Origin: an uncultured Prevotella sp.
GTDB taxonomy: Bacteria; Bacteroidota; Bacteroidia; Bacteroidales; Bacteroidaceae
Direction: 5' to 3'
Length of the DNA stretch: 64,000 nucleotides
NCBI GenBank assembly: GCA_934256705.1
Contig: CAKQPF010000007.1
Coordinates: 1-64,000 of the forward strand
Both the position numbers and the translations under genes were made by a program. Under the pieces are notes generated by a model. It did not search any database. It saw nothing but the letters and a program-made list of their open reading frames with translations, and was not told where the DNA came from. Of the stretch, positions 1 through 9,085 are shown in pieces; position 1 is the stretch's first letter, and every line of letters starts with the position of its first letter.

Positions 1-350
1 CTATACAATTCCCGCTATTAGGGCTTGTTAGGGACTTGCACCCATTAGAATAAGCTCATGCCGAGCATACCAAAAAAACGGAGTAACCATTACTGGTTCC
101 TTCGTTTCTCGATATTAACCTAACAAAATTCTATTTTCAAATCTTACGTATGTAATCCGCCATTTGCTTGTATGTGCATCCTTTTGCAATCTTGTTACCT
201 TGCCAAAGCGTTAACCTACGAGTAGTTATGACTACATAAAAATTTATCTTTTTACCTAATACTATTGCTAACCATATTGCGATTGGAACTTCCACCTGCG
301 GTCTTTTCGTTCCAATTCATCTGAGTCTTCAAGTGCGCCTTGACACTTGT
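1..350 (-). other. possible 5' part of a group II intron (domain I)
   Basis: Read on the minus strand, this stretch has the look of the structured start of a bacterial group II intron. It contains GGGTGCAAGTCCC near 35-47, a GGTATGCTCGGCATGAGC hairpin, and matching arms GAACC/GGTTAC around an AACGAAG segment. There is no reading frame of note. The intron's 5' boundary would lie around 330-350, where CAAGTG and CACTTG form a small inverted repeat, and the reverse transcriptase would lie beyond the left edge. This rests on remembered resemblance to Bacteroidetes introns. A plain structured leader is the alternative. Confidence 0.45.
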
Positions 351-423
351 TCGTCATGCAATGTCTATCCTTTGAATAAATCTTATTTACCTTGTCCGAA
401 AGCCTTTAGCTCTATTGACGATG

Positions 424-455
424 CAAAAGTACAAATTGTTTGCGAACACACCAAA
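424..455 (-). promoter_or_regulatory. Bacteroidetes-type promoter, leftward
   Basis: On the minus strand TTTG (452-455) is followed after 20 bases by TACTTTTG (424-431). This matches the Bacteroidetes sigma consensus TTTG-N19/21-TAnnTTTG almost perfectly. It would transcribe leftward into the putative intron and whatever gene lies off the left edge. Confidence 0.6.
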
Positions 456-815
456 TATTCTGTAAAGAAATATATACATATAAGTGTATTTTTGACATAC
501 ATCAATCAAAAAGTAGTGTTTTTAGTCAAAATAAAGACAAAACGTCAAACATCATCAAGACAGCAGTTTAGCGCATCTTTGCCTTTTACTGCATTCCGCC
601 ACACTGTCTTCCTAAAGAAAACAAGCTTTTTCTCTCACTTTGACAGAAATAGTATCTATCTGCTGGCATTTTGATTTTTTCTTGCCATCAATGCTTGAAG
701 AATTTATAATCGCCAGCTGTTCAGGTCGCAAATATGCGATTCTCGCAATATTTTTGCATCATGTTGATTATCAGATATTTATAAAATTATAGCAAAATGT
801 TCATGATTTCACGAA

Positions 816-900
816 GTAAAAGCTATGCTTTCAGGAGGTAATATCTATGCTTTTACCTTGCAATAGCATAGATATTAGGAGGCAATAGCTTAGCTATCAG
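816..900. repeat. AAGCATAGATATT palindromic dispersed repeat, copy 1
   Basis: GTAAAAGCTATGCTTT and TAATATCTATGCTTTTAC face each other as an imperfect palindrome around CAGGAGG. A second head, GCATAGATATTAGGAGG, follows. Related copies lie near 25647, 38051 (as a tandem array) and 46931, always between genes. Confidence 0.75.
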
Positions 901-1179
901 GATGCGAAAACACAGGTTTTTCATCGTGAAAACGCTGATTTTTCACTGAAAAAGCCATGTTTTCTTGCTTTTTTCACTAAAACACCGCCTTTCAATCACA
1001 CATTTACCACTCTCCCATCACTTTTCTTTCGCCAAAAAGGAACTATGAAACTATAAAAACAAAAGTTACATTTTGTCAAGAAAAAAATGAATTATAATAG
1101 CATTATGACAAAAGGGCAAACGCCGGATTTTCATGCTTTTTCACCTATAAATCGGACTTTTTTGTCCAATAAATAAAAT

Positions 1180-1440
1180 GGTTGTTGGTTGTCGGTTTTT
1201 GGTTGTTGGTTGTCGGTTGCTGGTTATAGGTTTTTGGTTGTCGGTTGGTTTATATGGCTACCCCCAAAACCGTGCAGGGCAAAGCGAGAGAAGCTGGAAG
1301 GAAATCGGTCAGTTTCGGGTTTCGGTTGAAGGTTGTTGGTGTTGGTTGTCGGTTGATGGTATTAGGATTTCGATTATGGTTCATTAGTTAGTTAGCGCTT
1401 TACTGTCCACCCAAACCGACGACCAGACACCAACGACCAT
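1180..1440. repeat. GTTGTTGGTTGTCGG low-complexity repeat
   Basis: Repeated GTTGTTGGTTGTCGGTT units occupy 1181-1245 and 1330-1360. The complementary sequence (ACCAGACACCAACGACC) lies near 1421-1437, so the ends could pair. A complementary-strand copy lies at 51481-51545 between two permease genes. Confidence 0.7.
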
Positions 1441-1478
1441 AAAACGTCACGGTTTCGCATCCAGCCTATTCTCCGCCA

Positions 1479-2930
1479 TTATTTCTTTTTCACTACTTTC
1501 TTCACTCCATTCTGCACCACCGCTTTCAGATTGGTGATGCGCTCATTCTTCACGTCTTCCAGCATCACTGCAGGGCGGAAATCAGGCTTGAGAGTGGTGA
1601 AGCTCACATTATCCACCTCCATACCATCCACGTGACGAGCGAACAGTCCGTATGCGGGAGTCGCTTTGGCAAACTTCGGCTCTGGATAGTTGGTTCCCTG
1701 CTCACGATATTCGCGCTTCGCCAATTCGGCAATACCGCCACCACGATACTGGATGCGGATGTTGCTCAGGCTGATGTTACGAAGCGGCTCGCCAGGCATA
1801 CCTGTGACGATGATGCCAGCCAGGGAGTCGACATCATTGGCCACCATATTGCTTATCATGATGTCGCGACCGGTGGATACTGTGGTCCGCTCCTTCGGGC
1901 CACGGTTTCTGCAGCCCGTAGTGATATAGATAGGGTAATGATGGACATGATTCATCGTGATATTGCTGACCACGATATTCTCCATGATGCCCTGGTCCAC
2001 TTCCTCGAAGGCCAATCCGCTGCTATACATAAAGGTGCAGTTGCTCAGCGAGATATTCTTATAGCCACCGTTCGACTCCGTGCCGAGCTTGAATCTTCCG
2101 CATACCCAGCTTACCTTCTCAGGGATGTAAGTGCCGTCAAGCAGAGAGCCGAGCTGGTAACCGGTAATGACACAGTTGGTAATGGCGATATGTTCGGTAA
2201 TCACAGGCTTCTTCAGCGCATAGGAACTCTTCAGCACCAAGGCATCGTCACGAGGCGTATTGATCTTGCAATTACTGATGGAGAGATACTTGCAGCAGTC
2301 TATATCGAATCCGTCACGGTTAGTGTCAATGGTCACATTATCCACTGTTCCGAGTTCGCATCCGGTCAAGATGATGGCAAAGTGTCCGCCACGAAAGATT
2401 GTGACGTCACGTATCAATATGTTTCTGCATTGCTTGAATGCGATAGCCTTGTCGCCCGTCCCGATGTTTCCACCGTTGACTACTCCACCTTTCTCCGTAT
2501 CTTTCTTGGTCAATCCTTCCCCATCAATCATTCCACGACCGGTAATGGAGACATATTCCTGACCTATGGCATAGATCAGACTGTTCCTGAAATAGGTATG
2601 ACCGCCATCCTGATACGCCGGACCGACCCATTCCTCCGCCTTATCGTATGCCTTCATCGAGGCTGGGGCGGCAAGAATCCTGGCACCGACCATGAGATGC
2701 AGTTCCACATGGCTTTTCATTCTGATACTGCCACAGAGATAAGTGCCGGCAGGCAGCACCACTCTACCGCCACCATGAGCCACGCAAGTGTCTATTGCAG
2801 CATTGATAGCCTGATGGTCCAGCGTCTTGCCGTCACCCTTGGCTCCGAAATTCCTAACATTGTAATCTGACGATGTCGCATGAGCCATCAGCCCAACCAT
2901 CATCATCCACATCAATAGTATTTTCTTCAT
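1479..2930 (-). CDS. GH28 family polygalacturonase-like glycosidase, secreted
   Basis: A 483-residue protein with a signal peptide (about residues 1-19, hydrophobic MMMVGLMAHA). The N-terminal NFGAKGDG segment is the usual opening of right-handed beta-helix pectinases. GH28 hallmarks follow: NRDGFDID at 204-211 and PRDDALVLKS at 226-235 supply the catalytic aspartates, and GTESNGGYKN at 283-292 is the third conserved block. The family hydrolyses galacturonosyl linkages in homogalacturonan or rhamnogalacturonan; this sequence does not settle which. It lies 142 bases downstream of the hybrid sensor gene on the same strand and has its own promoter. Family assignment is firm and substrate is inferred from the neighbouring GH2, esterase and pectin methylesterase. 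Confidence 0.9.
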   Translation of the reverse strand: MKKILLMWMMMVGLMAHATSSDYNVRNFGAKGDGKTLDHQAINAAIDTCVAHGGGRVVLPAGTYLCGSIRMKSHVELHLMVGARILAAPASMKAYDKAEEWVGPAYQDGGHTYFRNSLIYAIGQEYVSITGRGMIDGEGLTKKDTEKGGVVNGGNIGTGDKAIAFKQCRNILIRDVTIFRGGHFAIILTGCELGTVDNVTIDTNRDGFDIDCCKYLSISNCKINTPRDDALVLKSSYALKKPVITEHIAITNCVITGYQLGSLLDGTYIPEKVSWVCGRFKLGTESNGGYKNISLSNCTFMYSSGLAFEEVDQGIMENIVVSNITMNHVHHYPIYITTGCRNRGPKERTTVSTGRDIMISNMVANDVDSLAGIIVTGMPGEPLRNISLSNIRIQYRGGGIAELAKREYREQGTNYPEPKFAKATPAYGLFARHVDGMEVDNVSFTTLKPDFRPAVMLEDVKNERITNLKAVVQNGVKKVVKKK

Positions 2931-2958
2931 TATTGTATGAAAATTGTTATATTTCCGG

Positions 2959-2966
2959 CAAAATTA
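2959..2966 (-). promoter_or_regulatory. -7 box TAATTTTG upstream of the GH28 gene
   Basis: The minus strand reads TAATTTTG 29 bases before the GH28 start codon, matching TAnnTTTG. No clear TTTG lies at the -33 position. A separate promoter here would let the GH28 gene respond independently of the sensor gene. Confidence 0.5.
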
Positions 2967-3072
2967 GCATTTTTACAGTATATGGAACGGTGAAAATCAT
3001 TCAAATATCATGAAAATCATTCGAACTTCATGGAAATCATTCTTCATGTCCGGATTTTTCAAAGCCTGCATC

Positions 3073-6000
3073 TCACTTTCCATACTTGCTTGGCGACACG
3101 CCATAGTAGTTCTTGAAGCATTTGTTGAAATAGGAGGTATCCTCCATGCCCACCTTGTAGCAGACATCCGAGACATTGTATTCGCCCGACAACAGCATAT
3201 CAGCCGCTTTCCGCATACGTTGCCGCATGATATACTTGTTAGGAGTCTCGCCTGTCAGTTCCCTGATCTTGCCATATAGTTTGGTGCGTCCCATGTGCAT
3301 CATCTCTGCCAGCACATCAATGGTAAATGACGGGTCGGAGAGATGCTGATCCACATACGCCTCAAAACTATTCAGGAGATTTCTGTCCACCACGCCCTCA
3401 ACGATCTTCGCCTTCCGTTCTTCCACCCCTTCAGCGGCATCCGTGCCTTGAGCAGAAGGCATCTTACATTTGACGGACTTTCCGCCTTGCGAAGAGGGCG
3501 AAGCTGTCAGTGCCGTTTCGGAAACCTTCGGCAGACCACGTGACCAGGTAATCAACTGGATGACTCTCGCCACCAGTACATTGAAGTTGCAAGGCTTCAC
3601 CATATAGTCATCAGCGCCGGCCTTATAGCCTTTTATCTGATGTTTCTCATCATTCAGAGCCGTAAGCATTATGACAGGCATGGCATAACCCTCCGGCTCA
3701 TCTTTCAGTTCCTTCACGACATCGTAGCCGTTCATATCCGGAAGCATCACATCGCAGACCAACAGAGCAGGCTTGTCCGCCCTCACGCCCTCCAGTCCCT
3801 GCTTGCCATTGCTATAGGTCACCACCTTGAAGAACACGCCAAGTTCAGAGCGTATCAGGTCCTGCATGTCGATATCATCTTCTATCACCGCCACCGTAAC
3901 GTCATTCAATGCCTCCGGCAACAGCGCCCTGCATCTCTCCGTCAGCTGCATCTCCTGACCACAGGCATGATTGTCAGCAAGAGCCATCGTGTCAAGATAG
4001 TCCTCCGGAACATAGCATCCATCATCCGACGGAATGGAGAAAGCGAACTCTGCTCCACCCAGTTTCCCCGACTTTCTGTAGGTCAGCGAACCATGATGCA
4101 CCTCTGCCATCATCTTTGCCACATACAATCCGATGCCCATACCTCCTTGGGACACATATCCATGCATGAACGGACGGAAGAGATTCTTCTGCTGTTCGTC
4201 AGAGATTCCCGTTCCACTGTCCGACACTATGATGCGAATGACATTCCGGGAATTGTCCGCCTCGACCTTGACATTCACCTCACCACCTTCAGGAGTATAT
4301 TTCACAGCATTCGAGAGAAGGTTATATACGACGGTCTCAACAATATGCCTGTCGAAAGTCATCTCATGCTTCCGCTCGAATACCTGATAGTTCATCGTGA
4401 TGTCCTTCTGCTTAGCCACGCTCCAGAAGTCCTGGTAAATACTGCGCACGAAACCTATAATATCCATTCCAGACAATACCTGCAGGCGCAAGCCGTCCGA
4501 ATTTATCTTCCTGAACTCCATCAACTGCGTGACGAGCCGTGACAGCCGTTGGGTTCCCCTCACCGCTGTCCTTACGGAAGAGCGTGAGACATTGCCCGTC
4601 TTCTCATCAAATATCCTGTTTACAGCACTTTGGATGATAGCCAGAGGTGTGCGAAACTCATGCGTAACGTGGGTAAAGAAATTGATTCTGAAGTCGTTGA
4701 CCTGCTTCTCCATCTTCATGCGCTGGTTCAACTGGAATTTTTCTTTCCTGTCTCTTACGACGTAACAGACCACAATGCCCACCACAAGGAAATACGCCAG
4801 CCAAGCAAACCACGTGTTATACCAAGGCTCTGCAATATGCACATTCAGGAGGCGTTCATCTGACCAACGGTCTCCTCGTCCCATCGAGCGTAGATGGAAC
4901 ACGTAGTCTCCTGGGGGCAAACCATTATAACTCGCCGAATTCCTGTTGGTCACTGTGCTCCATCCCTCATCCACGCCTTCAAGATAATACTGATAGACAG
5001 ATGCCCCAGCCTCCGCATAATCGAAATTGGAGAAGAAGAAAGTGATGGAATTCTGGTCGTTTTCCAGATTCAGACACCTCCATGTACTTGGCGCACCTTC
5101 CTTCCCGCCTTTTTTATATATAGACAGTCCATCGATGGCCACATCCGTAATCGTCGGCACCACCGCAGAGACAGTCCGGACTATGGAAGCCTTATCAGGA
5201 TTCACCACCACCAGACCATCATTGGTGCCGAAGAGCAACCTGCCGTCAGAGAGCCTGAGAGCAGAGTTTTCCTGATAAGAATTGCTTTGCACTGCAGTTT
5301 CATTGAGTACATTGTTGTCTATTCTCCCAGTGCGGATGTCCAGCCGAGCCAATCCGTTCTCCGTGCCAGCCCAGATATTGCCCGATGCATCTTCCAGAAT
5401 GCTGTACACATTATCGCTGCCCAATCCATTGTCAGTGGTATATTGCGTGAAAGTCAACTTGTCGTTTCCTGCATCATATCTGCATCTGAACAAGCCCGCA
5501 CCAATGCCTCCCACCCATATTTCTCCGCGGGAAGTACATCTCACAGTCATCAAGTCATTGCAAGGAAACTTCCCGTTTGCCATATCAAACAGACGGAAAG
5601 ACTTCATGGAGATTTCCTTCTCCCTGGTGTCCACGAGGCACAATCCTCCCGAAGTGGTCATCCACAGCAAGCCTTTACCATCCATACTGAGATAGTGAAC
5701 GCTATTCTGACACGGGTCAGGAAAAAGGAAACGCCGCACCTCCAGATGACCATCACCATCATGCCTTGCCATAATCACACCGCCATCCGTAGTCGCCCGT
5801 ATGGTAGCCAGCCATATTCTGCCCATCCCATCCTCCGCGATGCTATAGATATCATTGATGGTCACATCTTTGCCTTTATGCCTTCCTTGACATGGTTTGC
5901 CATCCACATAGAGTCCACCGCCACGGGTTCCCTCCCAGAAATGCCCCTTACTGTCTTCATGAGAGGCATATATACTGTAAGGAATATCAGAAGGAGACCC

Positions 6001-7422
6001 GATGGCAGACTGCGAAGCAAGGAACGGAAACCTCTGCTTGTTCCGGCATATCAGGCCTGCTGTGCCATTGGCATCACGCACGATGTGCATCACTGCATCA
6101 GCACTGCCGCCACCATGCTGACGCGAAGAAGGGTAAAGATAGTGCATGAATGTGTTGGACTGCTTTGACAGACACATCATTCCGCATTTATCCTGACTTA
6201 TCCACATATTGCCATCCCTATCGACGGAAGCACATGTCAGGAAGTCAACATTGAGAAGATGGCTGCCATCACCAGCCTTGAAATGGTCAATCACGCCCTT
6301 GTCGGTGTCATATATGAATGCTCCATTTCCATAAGAAGCAATGAGAAAACGGGTGTCACCCATCGCACAGATGGAATATTTGCGATTGCGATTGCCCGAA
6401 TCCCTCACGTTCCCCAGCAGATTGAGGCGACGATAGAATCCCTGCGGAGAGAACATTATCAGGTCACCAGACCTGGATGACACGAAACTATATCCATTGC
6501 TCTGCTCTATCAGCATGGCATCCGCCATCTGCAATTCCACAGGTTTCTCCACCTTCATCGTCTGCATGTCCAGCGAAAAGGTCGCTTTATCAGTAAAGAC
6601 AATCCACTTGTGATTCCAACTGACAGAAGTCCTTATGCCATTTTTGCCTGCCGGAAAGCCGCCGGAGAACATATTTTCCATGCTCTTACGGCGCAACAGT
6701 TTACCTTTTGAATCAAAAAGATAACATACGGCACGGTCTGTCAGGAAAGCCATTCTGTCATCCATACGCTGCCCGGACACTACGTTTCCACTCACCTTCA
6801 GTTGCGACCGGCCGCCATTCATATAATAAAGTCCGCTTCCGGAGACAACCCAGGCATTGCTCTTCGCATCAGCATATAGGCAGGAAACGCCTTCAGCAAA
6901 GACATGACCATTACGCCCATTATAGTCCTTGCATTCGAATTTGCCATTGACAGCCTTTATACATCTGATGCCTTTCTTTCCGTCATAAAGCCAAACCGTG
7001 CCATCACAAAACAAGGAATGCTCAAACTGACGCAGATAGTCGCCCTTGCCGGTATAATCCATGAAGCGGTTTTTCTCTATGCTGTAACAGACAGTATGGA
7101 AATTAGACGTTGTCGCCCACAACAGGTCATTAGCGGCATCATATCTGATATATCCGACAGAAGCCTGCAATTTCCGAGGGAGGAAAGTGTTGAGCATATT
7201 GAAGTTGAGGAAAGAATACCCATCATAACGGGACAGGCCATTGGAAGTGGCACACCAAAGATAGCCGTGCTTGTCCTGCAGGATGTCATACACCTGATTG
7301 CTCGACAGTCCATCCTTCGCTGACAGGTTACGGCTCACCAGCTGATGACCATTTCCCTGGGCCTGCATCTGCATGATTATGCCACACAGCATCATCATTG
7401 CCACATATATATATCTTCTCAT
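3073..7422 (-). CDS. hybrid two-component system sensor/regulator (HTCS)
   Basis: About 1449 residues from ATG 7422. That start gives a proper signal peptide (MRRYIYVAMMMLCGIIM), whereas the longer frame to 7515 adds 31 unlikely residues. Order: periplasmic Reg_prop beta-propeller repeats (GLSSNQVYDILQDKHGYLWC and later copies), Y_Y_Y domain (about 780-845), one membrane segment (about 870-890), histidine kinase with HEFRTPLA and the ATPase boxes NLLSNAVKY and GMGIGLYVA, receiver with LLVCDVMLPDMNG (phospho-acceptor Asp about 1222) and KP, then an AraC-type helix-turn-helix at the C-terminus. Such proteins bind oligosaccharides outside and switch on the local polysaccharide-degradation genes. 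Here the likely targets are the GH28, SGNH and GH2 genes, so a pectic ligand is inferred. Confidence 0.95.
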   Translation of the reverse strand: MRRYIYVAMMMLCGIIMQMQAQGNGHQLVSRNLSAKDGLSSNQVYDILQDKHGYLWCATSNGLSRYDGYSFLNFNMLNTFLPRKLQASVGYIRYDAANDLLWATTSNFHTVCYSIEKNRFMDYTGKGDYLRQFEHSLFCDGTVWLYDGKKGIRCIKAVNGKFECKDYNGRNGHVFAEGVSCLYADAKSNAWVVSGSGLYYMNGGRSQLKVSGNVVSGQRMDDRMAFLTDRAVCYLFDSKGKLLRRKSMENMFSGGFPAGKNGIRTSVSWNHKWIVFTDKATFSLDMQTMKVEKPVELQMADAMLIEQSNGYSFVSSRSGDLIMFSPQGFYRRLNLLGNVRDSGNRNRKYSICAMGDTRFLIASYGNGAFIYDTDKGVIDHFKAGDGSHLLNVDFLTCASVDRDGNMWISQDKCGMMCLSKQSNTFMHYLYPSSRQHGGGSADAVMHIVRDANGTAGLICRNKQRFPFLASQSAIGSPSDIPYSIYASHEDSKGHFWEGTRGGGLYVDGKPCQGRHKGKDVTINDIYSIAEDGMGRIWLATIRATTDGGVIMARHDGDGHLEVRRFLFPDPCQNSVHYLSMDGKGLLWMTTSGGLCLVDTREKEISMKSFRLFDMANGKFPCNDLMTVRCTSRGEIWVGGIGAGLFRCRYDAGNDKLTFTQYTTDNGLGSDNVYSILEDASGNIWAGTENGLARLDIRTGRIDNNVLNETAVQSNSYQENSALRLSDGRLLFGTNDGLVVVNPDKASIVRTVSAVVPTITDVAIDGLSIYKKGGKEGAPSTWRCLNLENDQNSITFFFSNFDYAEAGASVYQYYLEGVDEGWSTVTNRNSASYNGLPPGDYVFHLRSMGRGDRWSDERLLNVHIAEPWYNTWFAWLAYFLVVGIVVCYVVRDRKEKFQLNQRMKMEKQVNDFRINFFTHVTHEFRTPLAIIQSAVNRIFDEKTGNVSRSSVRTAVRGTQRLSRLVTQLMEFRKINSDGLRLQVLSGMDIIGFVRSIYQDFWSVAKQKDITMNYQVFERKHEMTFDRHIVETVVYNLLSNAVKYTPEGGEVNVKVEADNSRNVIRIIVSDSGTGISDEQQKNLFRPFMHGYVSQGGMGIGLYVAKMMAEVHHGSLTYRKSGKLGGAEFAFSIPSDDGCYVPEDYLDTMALADNHACGQEMQLTERCRALLPEALNDVTVAVIEDDIDMQDLIRSELGVFFKVVTYSNGKQGLEGVRADKPALLVCDVMLPDMNGYDVVKELKDEPEGYAMPVIMLTALNDEKHQIKGYKAGADDYMVKPCNFNVLVARVIQLITWSRGLPKVSETALTASPSSQGGKSVKCKMPSAQGTDAAEGVEERKAKIVEGVVDRNLLNSFEAYVDQHLSDPSFTIDVLAEMMHMGRTKLYGKIRELTGETPNKYIMRQRMRKAADMLLSGEYNVSDVCYKVGMEDTSYFNKCFKNYYGVSPSKYGK

Positions 7423-7473
7423 GCTATCATTCAAATCAATAAACGGGTAATCATCGTTAGTATATATTGCGTG

Positions 7474-7481
7474 CAAAAATA
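7474..7481 (-). promoter_or_regulatory. -7 box TATTTTTG upstream of the HTCS gene
   Basis: The minus strand has TATTTTTG 52 bases before ATG 7422, a match to TAnnTTTG. It supports the shorter HTCS start, because the longer start (7515) would lie upstream of the promoter. Confidence 0.5.
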
Positions 7482-7524
7482 ACGCTTTTTCCTGACATAA
7501 GCAACTTTTACTCAACCAAAAAGG

Positions 7525-8994
7525 CTATTCTTCCGCTTTGGTGCTCCCAAAAGGTATCACGGTCAGGCCTTCGCTGTTAACGAGGTTTGGCTCAGCCACC
7601 TCATGCCAACCCAGCCTCACATACTCGGGCTTTTTCACTTCATCACAATATACAGTAACCATGTTCCTGTCATGGATATCAGCAAGAGCGGGATGGAAAA
7701 CGCCATCCTTGCCAGCCACCTCAAACCACTCCAGACGACGATTGGCATTCAATGTCAGCAGACCCTCACCGGCATTGGCGAACTGCAATTCGAGTCTTGC
7801 GCCATCAACGCTTCTACTTACTTTCTCCAACTCCGGACCTCTGTAGAGGATTCCATCATATCCATAATCACGATGAAGAGCAATACGCGCCAGACGCTGA
7901 CCGACAAACCATTTGTAAGAAGGATGGACATCACGGAGATTGTCCACCAGGTCGAATATCGTGATATACTCCGAATTCTCCACCATATTGCGAATCTGCT
8001 TCTGTCGCTCACGGAATGCAGGCAGAGCCTCAGCAGTAAGCGGATGACCGCCCTTGTGAATACGGTCGGAATAGATGTGGGGAGCCAAGAGAACATAATA
8101 GAACGGCAGGCTGTCATCCATGAATTGCGACTTCCACCAATCGGTCATCACCTTCACTTTCTCAGCATATCGTCCATCCCCAATTCCACAATTATTCTCT
8201 CCCTGATACCACAGGAAACCACGAATGGTATAAGGAATGACAGGAAGCATCAGTCGCTTGTACCACTCGCCTACTCCCCAACCGCTTACTTTGCCCGTCT
8301 TTTTCATTTCATTGCCAAAGACAGCACTCTGCTCGTATGCCTCCCGAGGGGTCCAAGCCTCGATACGAGTACCACCCATCGCTACAGTGATGATGCCGAC
8401 AGGTATCTTCAGACTGTCCTGGATGTTCTTGATGAAATAATAACCTACGGTGGAGACATCCGGCAGGCTCTCGCCACTCGCCTCAGCCCAAGCCTTCTGA
8501 TGATTGCGAAGGGAAACATACACGCGGATATCCGGATTCCGAGGCTTCTTCATCTCATCGATGCTCCAGTCATTACCCTTTGCAGGCGCCACGAAAGTCG
8601 GGTGGCGCTTCATCGAATACTGCATATTCGACTGTCCTGCAGCTATCCACACCTCGCCTACTACCACATCATCATATATGATAGACTCCCTTTTTCCCCT
8701 GATAACCAGGTTCTGCGGATTGCCATTTGCCGTCATCGGTCGCAAGGTGGCAATCCATTTGCCTTCAGCATCTGCCTTCACCTTTACCTTCTGTTTACCA
8801 AAGCTCACTGTAATCTTCTCGTAAGCATCCGCTGTACCCCATATTCTCACAGGCTTCTCACGTTGCAACACCATATTTGATGAAATAATGGGAGAAGTCG
8901 CCAACTTGGAAAAAGCCTCGACTCCACCCATCAAAAGCAAGGCGATGATGCACATCGCCTGCTGAAAATGATGATATTTGAAAAAATTCTTCAT
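7525..8994 (-). CDS. SGNH-family sialate O-acetylesterase-like protein
   Basis: About 489 residues from ATG 8994 (MKNFFKYHHF, followed by a hydrophobic signal segment). The 33-base longer frame starts in a less likely context. SGNH hydrolase blocks are visible: AAGQSNM (about 118-124, nucleophile Ser), MGGTRIEAW, WYQGENN (about 262-268), and DVHP (about 352-355) supplying Asp and His. The N-terminus resembles the beta-sandwich of 9-O-acetyl sialate esterases (SNMVLQREKPVRIWG). In plant-polysaccharide loci this family removes acetyl groups from xylan or pectin, and the GH2 and GH28 neighbours favour acetylated pectin. It lies 91 bases downstream of the GH2 gene and 102 upstream of the HTCS, probably in one transcript with GH2. 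Confidence 0.9.
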   Translation of the reverse strand: MKNFFKYHHFQQAMCIIALLLMGGVEAFSKLATSPIISSNMVLQREKPVRIWGTADAYEKITVSFGKQKVKVKADAEGKWIATLRPMTANGNPQNLVIRGKRESIIYDDVVVGEVWIAAGQSNMQYSMKRHPTFVAPAKGNDWSIDEMKKPRNPDIRVYVSLRNHQKAWAEASGESLPDVSTVGYYFIKNIQDSLKIPVGIITVAMGGTRIEAWTPREAYEQSAVFGNEMKKTGKVSGWGVGEWYKRLMLPVIPYTIRGFLWYQGENNCGIGDGRYAEKVKVMTDWWKSQFMDDSLPFYYVLLAPHIYSDRIHKGGHPLTAEALPAFRERQKQIRNMVENSEYITIFDLVDNLRDVHPSYKWFVGQRLARIALHRDYGYDGILYRGPELEKVSRSVDGARLELQFANAGEGLLTLNANRRLEWFEVAGKDGVFHPALADIHDRNMVTVYCDEVKKPEYVRLGWHEVAEPNLVNSEGLTVIPFGSTKAEE

Positions 8995-9085
8995 ATCGTT
9001 TTCTTTGTTCTGGAAATTGGAATTCATTGAATCATAAAAAAGTCATCACCCCATCCCGGCATTCATTGAATAATGACAGAATGGA

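Larger units (their letters stand above)
456..1478. other. gene-free region rich in repeats
   Basis: No convincing coding sequence: short open frames here are AT-rich, lack plausible starts and resemble no family I know. The stretch holds one copy of the AAGCATAGATATT repeat family (816-900), several runs of TTTTTCAC-type sequence (900-1150), and the GTTGTTGGTTGTCGG low-complexity repeat (1180-1440). Confidence 0.6.

Noticed and set aside
333..674. 113-codon frame near the left edge
   Set aside because: It crosses a strong leftward promoter, has low-complexity composition, and shows no recognisable domain.
1178..1387. 69-codon frame
   Set aside because: It is a translation of the GTTGTTGGTTGTCGG repeat.
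1632..2870. Long open frame opposite the GH28 gene (412 codons)
   Set aside because: It is the mirror of a clear GH28 gene, and its translation has no family features.
7603..8880. 425-codon frame opposite the SGNH esterase gene
   Set aside because: A shadow of a gene with intact catalytic blocks, without signal or domain features.
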